Assembly (NCBI GenBank): GCA_947683625.1
Contig: CANTUR010000124.1
Location: 1,302,001 to 1,366,000, forward strand
Origin: Mallotus nudiflorus
Lineage: Eukaryota; Streptophyta; Magnoliopsida; Malpighiales; Euphorbiaceae
Direction of reading: 5' to 3'
DNA length: 64,000 nucleotides
This document shows, piece by piece, positions 33,889 through 44,040 of the stretch. Under the pieces are notes generated by a model, which was given only the letters and a program-made list of their open reading frames with translations, searched no databases and was not told the origin of the DNA. A program made the position numbers and the translations under genes. Within the stretch, counting starts at the first letter, position 1. Each line of letters opens with the position of its first letter.

Positions 33889-34754
33889 ATGGCAGCAAAT
33901 CACACCAATACCACTATCTGTAATACAAATGATCCAAATAACACCCTCATTACCATCAATGTAGCTGCCCAACACCTTTAAAACTCACCAGTACCAATTA
34001 AATCTCCTGGAAATTACAGTTGCAAACTCTTTTCATAGGTTACAATCTACTCAGCTATGTTGAAGGTTCAAAACCTTGCCCACCACAAACCATAACAGAA
34101 AATAACACCACTTTACTGAACCCTGCATATTCTCTTTGGCTTCGACAAGGCCAACTAATACTCAATGCAATCATTGGATCAATATCTCCTACAATTATTC
34201 CGTTCGTTGCTAATGCCAAAAACATAAAAGAAGCATGGAACATACTTGCCAACACCTATGCAAAACCGTCCAGAGGTCGAATTACGCAGGTAAATAATCA
34301 AATAAAGCAGATGACGAAAGGATCTGAATCCGTTACTGAATTTCTTCAAAAGATCAAAGCTAAAGCTGATGAACTAGCTCTTCTTGGCTTCCCATTTGAT
34401 GATGATGATCTTACTAACAAGATCCTTGAAGCTCTTGGAGATGATTATAAAGAGCTAGTTACAGAAGTTCAGGCAAGAGATACAACCATCACCTTTGAAG
34501 AGCTACATGAGAAACTTCTCAATTTTAAAGCATCACTCACCATTCCTAAACTTGAACCTGTATTTCCCATAATAGCTCATGTTGCTACTCGTACAAGCTC
34601 CAATTGGCGCAACAACAACCAGAAATTCTCTGACACCAATAGCAACTCAGCACTGAAACAAAACACCAATCCCAACCGTCAGCAACGACCTTACTTGGGT
34701 TATTGTCAACTCTACCGGATTCGAGGACACAGCCAAATGGTGTCCTTCATATAA
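33889..34754 (+). pseudogene. gag of outer Copia
   Basis: ATG at 33889 starts a frame that meets TAA after about 30 codons. The main open part is 34020-34754 (244 codons), a UBN2-type Copia Gag. Landmarks are LWLRQGQLILNAIIGSISP, EAWNILANTYAKPSRGRI and VTEVQARDTTITFEELHEKL. In its family it packages the element RNA in particles. A frameshift near 34010 and a stop after VSFI near 34752 break it before the protease. Confidence 0.82.
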
Positions 34755-35227
34755 GCTGCAGCCAATTTCAAACAAAAGCAACACTACAACTCCACCGTGG
34801 CAACCAAAGGCAAACTATGCAACACCGTCAAACAAAAATCAACCTTGGCTTCTTGATAGCGAGGCATCTCACCATGTCACCTCTGACTTGGAAAATTTGT
34901 CCTTGCATGATCCATACAGTGGTGGTGATGACATGGTGATCGGGGATAGCACTCCATTACCAATCACACACACTGGTTCTACTACTTTGTAGTCTCCTTT
35001 CAAGTCTTTTAAATTAGACAATGTTCTCTATGTACCAAGCATGCAGCGCAATTTTATTTCAATTTATCAATTTTGCAATTCCAATAATGCATCCATTGAG
35101 TTCTTACCTATTGCTTTTGTTGTGAAGGAACTCAGTACAAGGAAGATTCTGTTGAAAGGCCAAACTAATGAAGGCATATATGAGTGGCCACAAACCCAAC
35201 CTATTATTGCTTTCAAGTGTCAAAACT
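34755..35227 (+). pseudogene. Protease and pre-integrase start of outer Copia
   Basis: The frame reads WLLDSEASHHVTSDL, where the catalytic motif is normally Asp-Ser-Gly; here Gly is replaced by Glu. It is followed by LDNVLYVPSMQRNFISI, a typical Copia protease tail. A TAG stop interrupts it near 34990. The piece ends at FKCQN just before the inner Copia LTR, and the next expected block (LWHHRLGHPS) is found at about 39997. Confidence 0.75.
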
Positions 35228-35446
35228 GTTGAGAAAGTAAATATTTTTTATTGTATATATTAGAAAATAAATATTTGTATACAATTAGGAATAAAGTTCT
35301 ATTCTATTTAGAATGTTATTCTATTCCTAATTAAGTTATGATTAGGATTCATGTGTGTATATATAAAGGATGTAACCCTTCTTTGAATATCATGGAACAA
35401 ATTTTCTCTTGAATTTTCTCTCTTTTTCTCTAAATTTTATTTTTCA
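35228..35446 (+). repeat. 5' LTR of inner Copia (219 bp)
   Basis: It runs from TGTTGAGAAAG to TTTTTCA, with TG...CA ends, and is followed directly by the primer-binding site. It contains a TATATATAAAGG box near 35358, a likely promoter for the element. Confidence 0.85.
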
Positions 35447-35458
35447 TGATATCAGAGC
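35447..35458 (+). other. Primer-binding site of inner Copia
   Basis: TGATATCAGAGC differs by one base from the usual initiator tRNA-Met complement TGGTATCAGAGC. Confidence 0.8.
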
Positions 35459-35538
35459 ATACCCATTGAAATCAAATTTTTTATTGAATTCTTGCAAATC
35501 ATTTTTTTTTCTCTTAAATCCTTTAAATCTTTAAAATC

Positions 35539-36308
35539 ATGACCATCGAAAACACATTCATTGTATCCCATGGAACATCCAATTTTATTCAAACCCTTCA
35601 AGATAATTCTCTCTTTCCCACATGAATTATTCTTGATGATAGGAACTATACTCTATGGTCACAGATCATAGAGATCTGAATTGGAGCCAGAAATAAATCT
35701 GGCTTTCTTAATGGCACTACGCCAAAGCCACCAACAGGAGATAAAGTGTTGGAAACTTGGCTCCTTGATAATAATCGAGTAAAAAGTTGGCTAATTGACT
35801 CCATGAGTCCGACATTGATACAGAGATTCATCCGTCTTCCAACAACAAAGGAGATATGGGATGTTGTTCCATAATGGATCGGATGAAACTCAGTTATTTG
35901 AATTGAACCAGAAATCATTCACTACACGTCAGAATGGTAAGCCATTACCTGCATACTGTAATGAACTGATTGGAATATTTCAGAAAATTGATGCCCGGAC
36001 ATGTGCACAAGGGGAGGATGTTAATGGAGTAGTATCGCTCCATAAACATATTACCCGGCTTCAAACACATATTTTCCTAGCCAGGCTTTATTCTGAATTT
36101 AATAATGCTTGAAGTGAAATACTCCGGAAGGATTCACATCTTGATCTCGAATCTAGTTATGCATATGTCCGGCGGGATCACAACCAGTGACATATGATAG
36201 AAGAGCCAAAGATACTGCCGGACCATTCTGTACTTGTAGCAACTCAGACTCGTCCCCAGTTCAAAGAAAAAATATCGAGTAAGCCCATCACATACACCTG
36301 TACTCATT
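35539..36308 (+). pseudogene. gag of inner Copia, broken
   Basis: ATG at 35539 opens a Copia Gag frame interrupted by stops. Readable blocks are LDDRNYTLWSQ, KSWLIDSMSPTLIQRFI and TTKEIWDVV, then after a frameshift ELNQKSFTTRQNGKPLPAYCNELIGIFQK. The YTLWS and KEIWD blocks are typical of Retrotran_gag-type domains. Confidence 0.75.
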
Positions 36309-36875
36309 ATGGTGAAGTTGGACACTCCAAGGAACGGTGCTATGAAATTGTGGGATTTCAATAAAAAGCCTCGTAAGAAGCTCGGCAAGACTGCAATTGC
36401 TACTTCTACTAAACCAAGTGGTGATCTTGATACCACTTCATGTATGACAAATCTTACTCGAAATAATACATGGATTATTGACAGAGGTGCTATTGATCAT
36501 ATGAAAAACTCCACTCACCATCTTATATTTATCCATCCATCAACCCAACAAAATATTCTAACTACTAATGGAGGCATAACACCAGTCACTTATGAAGGAT
36601 TAGTATCTAACTCTGACTCTCTTAATTTAGATATTGTTCTTGTTGTTCTATCTCTTTCTTGTAATCTACTATCTGTTGGCCAAATCACTGAAACCTTGAA
36701 TTGCACTATCAAATTTTGGCCTAATTATTATGTATTTCAGGACATTGCAATGCACCAGATTCTTGTTTCTGGTGTTAAATATGGAAAGTTGTACTATATT
36801 GAGTTGTATGATGATTCAAAACGGAAGTCAAGTCAAGTTAATAAGGTTGGTAGAAGTTGCTCGAGTAAAGACTAA
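36309..36875 (+). pseudogene. Protease region of inner Copia
   Basis: A 188-codon open stretch with NNTWIIDRGAIDHMKNS, where the family has WIIDSGAxDHM. The serine next to the catalytic Asp is Arg here. It is followed by LSLSCNLLSVGQITETLNC, the usual protease tail, and the start of the pre-integrase domain. A TAA at 36873 ends it before LWHRRLGHLS. Confidence 0.78.
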
Positions 36876-37740
36876 GTAATCTTGTGGCATCGTCGTCTTG
36901 GGCATCTCTCTTTTCATTATCTTAGACAAATAAAACCGAATTTATTTGTACATGCCACAGACTCAGAATTTAAGTGTGATGTTTGTGAATTGGCAAAAGG
37001 CCACCGAATTTCTTAAGGATCAAGTTATAATAAAAATTCAATTTCATTTATGACCATTCATTCTGATGTATGGGGACCTGCTCGGATTTCTACTCTATCT
37101 GGTGCTCGATATTTTGTAACGTTTATTGATGAGTGTACTCGGATGACCTGGGCATCACTAATTTTCAATAAAGGAGATGTGTGCTCCAAGTTTCAAGACC
37201 TATACAACATGGTAGCTACACAATACCAAAGTAAAATCTGAGTCTTACAGTCTGACAATGGTGGGGAGTATGTTAACTCAATTCTCAATGATTTCTGCCA
37301 CAAGAAGGGCATTCGCCACCAAACATCTTATGTTAGCACTCCTCAACATAATGGTATAGCCAAACGGAAGAACCAGCAGTTATTAGAAGTTGTCCGGGCA
37401 TTACTATTTGACATGAATGTTCCTCGAGAATACTGGGGAGAAGCCGTTCGATCCGCTACATACCTCATAAACCGGACACCATCACAAGTACTCAATTTTA
37501 AAAATCCTCTTCAGAAAATTTAGGAACTTGTCATATCTCCACCCTTCAATAATCTCAAACCTCAAGTTTTTGGATGCTCAGTATATATTCATCAGACACT
37601 CGACAAATTAGACCCTCGAGCTATCCAATGTATCTTTGTTGGCTATGCGGATTTACAAAAAGGATATCGGTGTTATGATCCGAATACAAAAAAGATGTAT
37701 ATCACTCGGGATGTTCGGTTTCATGAAAATTTTTTGTTCT
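36876..37740 (+). pseudogene. Integrase of inner Copia
   Basis: It reads LWHRRLGH, then CDVCELAKGH (the zinc-binding pre-integrase part), then SDVWGPA (first catalytic Asp), SDNGGEY (second Asp) and NGIAKRKNQQLLEV. In that last block the third catalytic residue, normally Glu in AERKN, is Lys. Stops occur at 37014, at about 37238 and near 37520. The C-terminal part ends with DVRFHENFLFF. It is dead on several counts. Confidence 0.82.
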
Positions 37741-38261
37741 TCTCCCACTCTGAGTGCTCTCTTCAGGGGGAGAAAAATTTGAACTTTGTTAAGCTTGAAA
37801 ATAGCATTCTGAGTGTTCTGAATCTGAGTCTCCCAAATGTTTCGTGTGTTCCGAGCATCTCACCCAGACAAACATCTGATGTTTCGAGTATGAGCATCTC
37901 ACCCTAATAGACATCTGATGTTCCGAGTACGAGCATCTCACCCAGACAGATCATCTAAGAAAATTCAAGTAATCCGAGTAATCAAGATAGTACATCTTCC
38001 CAACCCACACCAAAAGCTTAAGAAACTCCGGATGCGTTGCATAATAAGGTAAATTTATCTCCTTTAATTCCACATACTGAGCCTCGTTATCCTTTTAGGA
38101 TCAATAGAGAGATTTCAAAAAAATAATATGATCCGAACCTTCATACCAAAGCTAAATACCCTATTAACAACTTTATATCAACCAACCATTTGTCTAACTC
38201 ACATGCACTTACTGTTAATCAATTATCTACTGTATCTATTCTGAGTAATATGCAGGAAGCC
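37741..38261 (+). other. Integrase-RT linker of inner Copia
   Basis: A Ser/Pro-rich linker is normal here in Copia polyproteins. In this copy a block around TCTGATGTT-CGAG-GAGCATCTCACCC is repeated about three times between 37845 and 37950, so the linker has expanded by tandem duplication. Confidence 0.6.
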
Positions 38262-39764
38262 TTAGATGATCCAGATTAGAAGAAAGCTATGAATGATGAA
38301 ATGGAGGCATTGCAGAAGAACCGAAAGTGGGATCTTGTTCCTCTTCCGGAAGGAAAGAAAATAGTAGGGTGCAGGTGGATATTCACTGTCAAACTCAATC
38401 CAGATGGAAGCATAAATTGATATAAAGCTCGATTGGTAGCAAAGGGGTATACTCAGAAGTATGAAATTGACTATGAAGATACATTTGCCCCAGTAGCAAA
38501 AATGAACACCATCTGAGTCTTTATTTTTTAACTGCCAATCTGGACTAGCCGCTGTGACAATTTGATGTAAAGAATGCATTTTTGAATGGAACCATAGATG
38601 AAGAAGTATATATGGATCCACCGCCCAGAACTAAATGTACTGACTGAGTATGCAAACTAAAGAAAGCATTGTATGGACTCAAGCAATCACCTCGCGCATG
38701 GTTTAGACGACTCTCAACCTTCATGAGGAAGCTTGGATATAAGCAAAGCGATGCTGAACACATACTATTCATCAAACAGAAGTTAGGTAAAGTCACCGCA
38801 CTGATTGTATATGTTGATGATATGGTGGTCACTAAAAATTATCTGAGTGAGACAACAATCTTGCAAAGACAGTTAGCATTCGAGTTTGAACTTAAGGATT
38901 TTGGTAACTTGAAGTATTTTTTAAGAATTGAAGTTGCAAGATTGGCTCAAGGAATTTCTCTTTGCCAATGAAGGTACGTAATGGACCTACTGACAGAGAC
39001 AGGGATGCTTGATTGTAAGCCAACCAAGACTCCTATTGAAGTCAACCATGGACTTTCAGTCTTAGAAGATCAAGTTCCAACTAATAGAGATCAGTATCAA
39101 AGGTTGGTGGGAAGGTTGATTTACCTATCTCATACTTGGCCAGACATTGCTTATACAGTAAGTGTTGTGAGTTAGTTCATGCATTCTCCAAGTAAAGAAC
39201 ATATGAATGCAGTATACCGAATATTAAGATATCTAAAGTCTTCTCCGGGTAAAGGGTTATTCTTTGGGAGGAATAAGGATTATGAAATTACTGGTTATAC
39301 TGATGCTGATTAGGTTGGAGATCGGACTGATCGAAAATCAACATCTGGGTACTTTACATTTATTGGAAATAATTTAGTCACTTGGAGAAGCAAGAAGCAT
39401 AAAGTTGTAGCAAGGTCAAGCGCTAAAGCTGAGTTTAGAGGAATGGCTCATAGTGTATATGTGTTGCTCTGGGTAAGGCGAATTGTTTAGGATCTGGGAT
39501 TAAAACATCCAAAGCCTATGTTATTACATTATGATAACAAGGTAGCTATAGCAATTACAAACAATTCGGTTCAATATGATCGAATTAAACATGTAGAGGT
39601 TGACAAACATTTCATAAAAGATCATCTGAACCAAGGGAAATTTGATCTTCCATATGTTTCATCTCAGACTCAACTAGCTAACATCCTCATAAAGGTTGTA
39701 TCCAGAAAAACATTCTACAACTCACTTAGCAAGTTAGGAATGATTGACATACATTCACCAACTT
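38262..39764 (+). pseudogene. Reverse transcriptase and RNase H of inner Copia
   Basis: RT landmarks are AMNDEMEALQKN, KIVGCRWIFTVKLNPDGS, KARLVAKGYTQ, FAPVAKM, MYGLKQSPRAWF and VYVDDMVVT (the catalytic YVDD at 38810-38821). RNase H includes ITGYTDAD, KSTSGYFTFIGNNLVTW, SSAKAEFRGMA and HVEVDKHFIKDHL. Several stops replace residues that are Trp or Arg in the family, for example TAG for Trp after TDAD near 39310. It ends in SPT and TAA just before the polypurine tract. Confidence 0.85.
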
Positions 39765-39773
39765 AAGGGGGAG
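39765..39773 (+). other. Polypurine tract of inner Copia
   Basis: AAGGGGGAG ends directly at the start of the 3' LTR (TGTTGAAGAAG at 39774). Confidence 0.8.
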
Positions 39774-39995
39774 TGTTGAAGAAGTAAATATTTTTATTGT
39801 ATATATTAGGAAATAAATATTTGTATACAATTAGGAATAAAGTTCTATTATATATACACACAGGAATCCTAATTACAACCTAATTAGGAATAGAATAACA
39901 TCCTAAATAGAATAGAACTTTATTCCTAATTGTATATAAATATTTATTTCCTAATATATACAATAAAAATATTTACTTCTTATTTTAGTGGCATC
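39774..39995. repeat. Rearranged 3' LTR: forward start plus inverted LTR fragment
   Basis: Bases 39774-39848 match the first 75 bp of the inner LTR. From about 39850 to 39990 the sequence is instead the reverse complement of the first 150 bp of the same LTR, ending in ATTTACTTCTT where the LTR start is met again, lacking its last five or six bases. The two arms form a long hairpin with about 60 bp between them. The second half of a normal 3' LTR is missing. Confidence 0.85.
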
Positions 39996-42375
39996 ACAGG
40001 CTAGGACATCCATCTACTTCTATCTCAAACACATTGTCTCTTCTAATAATTTAAATTAAACATCTACTGTTCCATCTTTTGTTCATTGTAATCCATGTCT
40101 ATCCAATAAAAGTCATAAGTTATCTTTTTCTTAATCAACGATAACATCATCACATCCTCTGGAAGTCATTTATTCTTATGTCTAGACATCACCTGCGGTC
40201 TTTATTGATCATTTTAAATACTATGTTCTATTAGTAAATCACTTCACCATATATATTTGGATTTACCCTCTAAGGCATAAATTTGATGTAAAGGAAGTCT
40301 TTATTCGGTTAAAAAATATAGTTGAAAAACATTTTAACACCACCATTAAGACTTTATACTCTGATAATGAAGGTAAATTTGTTTCTATAACAAAATTTTT
40401 GTCTTCAATCGGCATTGCTCATCTCACAACTCCACCACACACTCTCGAACACAATGGAATGGCAGAATAGAGACACCTATATATTGTTGAAACTGGTTTG
40501 GCCCTCTTAACTTATGCCTTCATTCCTATATCATACTAGACTTATGCTTTTTCCATCGTGATGTACTTAATAAACTACATGCCCACGCCTACCTTAAATA
40601 TGCAATCACTTTTTGAAAATATTTTTAATAAGAGTCTAAACTATTTTAAACTTTAAATATTTATATGTCTTCGCTATCCATGACTTAAACTGTATAATCA
40701 TCATAAACTATATTCCAATTCCAAACTCTATTTGTTTTTTAGATATTCAATAACTCAAAGTGCTTATTTTTGTCTTGATAAAGTTAACTTCAAAAATTTA
40801 TGTATATCGGCATGTTAAATTTATTAAGTCTGTTCTTCCTTTTATGCATCTATAACCTCAAGAGTCCAAGCCACACTCCAACACTATTGCCACTTAGTTT
40901 CATTCTCTAATTCATGGTTTCCTCTTCCAATTCAAATACCCATGCCTTCACCACTAGTGCCACTCAATATGTCTTCCACGATAACAATACTATAACAGGC
41001 TTCAACCCTTCCACCCACTTTTGTCATCACTCCACCTCAAACCTTAAATACTTCATCACATACCATGGTCACAAGAGCTAAAAACCATATCCATAAACCA
41101 GTTCAGAAACTCAATCTTTATGCTCAACTAGCTTAATCAAACACTGTTGAACCCACCACTATCAAACAAGCTTATAAAGATCCTACTTGGCAATAGGCAA
41201 TGTTAAAAGAGTTTAATTCTCTAGTCATAAATAAAATCTAGGAACTAGTTTCACCGGATCCTCACTATAATTTAGTTGGGTGTAAATGGATTTTTAGAAT
41301 CAAAAGAAATTTTGATGATTCTATTGACAGGTATAAAGCTCAATTGATAGCCAAAGGCTTTTATGAATGCTCGGGAGTTGATTATCATTACACATTCAAC
41401 CCTGTTGTCAAGCCAACTATAGTGCGTATGATCCTCAATATTGTTGTTTCTCATGGTTAAGGGTTAAAGCAATTGGATGTTAACAACGCCTTTCTGCAGG
41501 GGCGTTTATATGAAGATGTGTATATGTTCTACCGCCCGACTTCATTGACAAAGACAGACTAGATCATGTATGCAAACTGAGGAAAGCCATTTATGGCCTT
41601 AAATAGGTTCCAACAGCATGGTATCATGAACTTTGAACCTTTCTCCTTCACTTTGGGTTCACAAATTCCCTAACTGATACCTCTTTTTTTGTCTACTATG
41701 ATGGTTCTCATGTTATGTATCTCATTTTTTATGTTGATGATCTAATTATAATGAGTGACCAATCAAAGGTAATAAAGGAATTTATCACAATTTTAGCCAA
41801 GAAGTTTTATCTGAAGGATCTCACGTCTTTATCTTATTTTCTGGGTATTGAAGTTGTTCAAAATCAATATGGGTTATTGTTGTCCCAACATCGTTATATC
41901 CTTAAACTGCTTACTAAAACAAATATATCAGAGGCAAAACAGATGCCAGTGAGTTTCGTGCCATTGTTGAAAGTATTCAATACATTATCATAAGCATACC
42001 TGATATCACCTTTGTTGTCAACCGGTTGTCTCAATACATGCATCACCCAACAAGTGAACACTGAACATGTGTTAAAAAATTGATGTGCTACTTGAAAGGT
42101 ACTAATAATGATGGAATATAGCTTTACAATAATTCTTTGCTAACTTTACATGTTTATACTGATGCGGATTGAGGTGGACACAAAGATGACTATACATCTA
42201 CCAGAGCATACATTATTTATCTTGGGCTAAATCCTATCTCATGGAGCTCTAGAAAGTAACAGACTATGGCAAGGTCTTCTACTGAAGTGGAATACCTCTC
42301 TGTAGCTAATACAGTAACTGAGATTACTTGGATTTATTCCTTACTATCTGAATTGCATATTGATACCATCTAGAA
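39996..42375 (+). pseudogene. Integrase and RT of outer Copia, heavily decayed
   Basis: It resumes with LWHHRLGHPSTSIS. Integrase remains include SDNEGKF (SDNGGEF in the family) and HNGMAE followed by a stop for Gln. RT blocks are NLVGCKWIFRIK, YKAQLIAKGF, VDYHYTFNPVVKPT, LKQLDVNNAFLQG and FYVDDLIIM (YVDD at 41730-41741), then FYLKDLTSLSYFLGIEV. RNase H starts with VYTDAD, KDDYTSTRAYIIYLG and STEVEYLSVANTV. Many frameshifts and stops make it older looking than the inner element, as the nesting requires. Confidence 0.78.
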
Positions 42376-42755
42376 TGTTCCTGCCTAATTAAGGGTCTTT
42401 TACCCCCTAAATAGGAACACTTAGATTAGGAAGAAGACAAATCTGTCCAGAATAAGAACTACCCCAAAGAGGAATCCTAATCAAAGAAGGGACACTCTCC
42501 TACTAAGATTATGATTCACTATCCTACACAGAATCTGACTCCATCCAGGTTTGAGTATTACTATATATATAGCTCACATCCCTCACAAGGGGACATCTCA
42601 TTCTCACACATTCAAGTTATCTTACATTCTCCTTGCTTCTATTCTCTAACTTAGGCATCGGAGTGTTCATGGGGATCCTCCCCACCTCTCACCTTGCCTT
42701 CTGTTCGTGCTTTACAGGACGCCTAGCCTAAGAGTTTCGGAAACCAGTTATCACA
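42376..42755 (+). mobile_element. 380-bp probable solo LTR inside the RNase H region
   Basis: It runs from TGTTCCTGCC to GTTATCACA and interrupts the RNase H frame: LLSELHIDT before, CNNVNVTQLCSNH after. It has a TATATATATAG box near 42563 and the phrase ACTTAGGCATCGGAGTG near 42650, a block I have seen in many plant LTRs. The flanks TAGAA and TATTA agree only partly, so the duplication is imperfect. It could be a TRIM or a solo LTR of a larger element. Confidence 0.6.
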
Positions 42756-43020
42756 TATTAAAATCCCCACCTGTCTCGTCATCTATTGTAACAATGTCAA
42801 TGTGACCCAGCTTTGTTCCAATCATGTGTTTCATACTCGGATGAAACATATTGCCATTGATTTCCACTTTTTTCGAGAACAAGTGCAATATGGTGCCTTA
42901 AGAGTTGCTCATGTTTCTTCTTCTAATCAACTGGCAGATGCTCTCATGAAAGCTCTATCACAACCAGGCTTTCTTCATCTGAAAACCAATATAGGACGGC
43001 TATCCTGCAGTACATCTTGA
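42756..43020 (+). pseudogene. C-terminal RNase H of outer Copia
   Basis: It reads TQLCSNHVFHTRMKHIAIDF, then FFREQVQYGALRVAHVSSSN and QLADALMKALSQPGF, standard Copia RNase H ending, with TGA at 43018. This segment is clean and directly followed by the polypurine tract. Confidence 0.8.
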
Positions 43021-43027
43021 GGGGGCA

Positions 43028-43220
43028 TGATAGAAGGCTATTTCTCTATGTTTTTACTCATTCAAGCTATTTTTGAATGTTAAAAATCTTGTTGTTATAA
43101 TGTTCAGAATCTTATTGTTGTAACCATTGAGAATATGGAATTTTGTTGTACAATGTCCGTGTATATATATTACCAATATCAATCAATGAAATTTATGAAC
43201 TTCTTCAAATTCTTTTAGCA
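43028..43220 (+). repeat. 3' LTR of outer Copia (193 bp)
   Basis: It starts TGATAGAAGG right after a GAGGGGGCA purine tract (43019-43027) and ends TTTTAGCA. Its last two thirds match the 5' LTR at 33655-33789. Confidence 0.75.
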
Positions 43221-44040
43221 CTGTTATCTTCTTCTTGTGGTTTTTCTTTAACCAGCTCAATGGCTTCTCAATGTCCCCTTTTCATATAAAGATGGTGAGA
43301 TACAAGTTGTTATCCAATGGACATCTTGCCATAATTCTGTCAAAGCTTCACTTCTACCTTCTAATCATCTCAAAAATCATTTAATCGGGATGATTCTAAG
43401 CCTTAGGTTCCATATGGCACAAGATTGGCGCCTTGCTTCTGACCCTCGAATTCAAAAATTGAGAAAGGAGAACACCTTCTTGCTTATCTCTCGCATACAT
43501 GAAGAAAAGGCGAGGGTTAGGAGCAAAGCAGCATATGACCTTTGGATAAATGTTGTAGTGAGGAAGGTGAGGAAGGAACTCCTAATAGTCACCTGCCTAT
43601 AGTCACGACAGTTAATCTTACTGCTTCTGATAAACAGCGGCTATAAAAAAACCAATGACAAGAGCATTGAGGCAGAATTGGGAATTGTTTCATTTAATTT
43701 AGATGGGCTACAAGTTAAAAAGGAGGTTGTGCTAGAATTGTCCAAAGCTAAAAGTCCGCCCAACAGAAAATTTCCTATCCAAAGCGTAATGCAACTTTTA
43801 GTAAGTCTGATGGATGTTCAAGCCATGCTAAGCCCAAAAGCAGTGCAAACCTCAAGTCTGACCCTGGGGAGCCAATATCAGGTGTTGATGTCCCTGTTGA
43901 AGGACTGAAGTTAATTAGAAGAATAACTGCTTTAACTAAAGTCTCACTAGCTGATCTTTGCTCTTCCAATGTTTTCTATTACTTAGTGATGATCACATCC
44001 ATTTACTTATACAGTCTATATTTAGAAGAAGTTTTAGTGG
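43221..44040 (+). pseudogene. Unrecognised decayed coding sequence
   Basis: Two open pieces, 43390-43602 (70 codons, with DPRIQKLRKENTFLLISRIHEEKARV) and 43678-43908 (76 codons), lie close together in an otherwise stop-rich stretch whose base composition is more coding-like than its surroundings. Another frame gives VTTVNLTASDKQ and PVEGLKLIRRITALTKV. I recognise no family. It may be a LINE or host-gene relic. Confidence 0.3.

Larger units (their letters stand above)
35228..39995 (+). mobile_element. Inner Ty1/copia element nested in the outer Copia
   Basis: Plus-strand Copia with 5' LTR 35228-35446, primer-binding site 35447, broken gag, protease, integrase, RT and RNase H, polypurine tract 39765-39773, and a rearranged 3' end. 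It separates the outer element's protease from its integrase. The left flank (AAAAC) and right flank (ATTTT) are not a matching duplication, because the right end has been rearranged. Confidence 0.85.
33597..43220 (+). mobile_element. Outer Ty1/copia element (Ale/Retrofit-like gag), interrupted
   Basis: A plus-strand Copia element with short LTRs (5' about 33597-33789, 3' 43028-43220), a primer-binding site at 33796, gag, protease, then integrase, RT and RNase H, in Copia order. It is split by a second Copia element at 35228-39995 and by a 380-bp LTR at 42376-42755. The coding parts carry many stops and frameshifts. The Gag text (KGSESVTEFLQKIKAKADELAL) resembles the Ale/Retrofit lineage. The start of the 5' LTR is not clear: clear identity with the 3' LTR begins only near 33655. 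Confidence 0.82.

Noticed and set aside
38262..38832. Minus-strand ORFs of 95-119 codons in the inner Copia
   Set aside because: They are opposite the RT domain, whose motifs are read on the plus strand.
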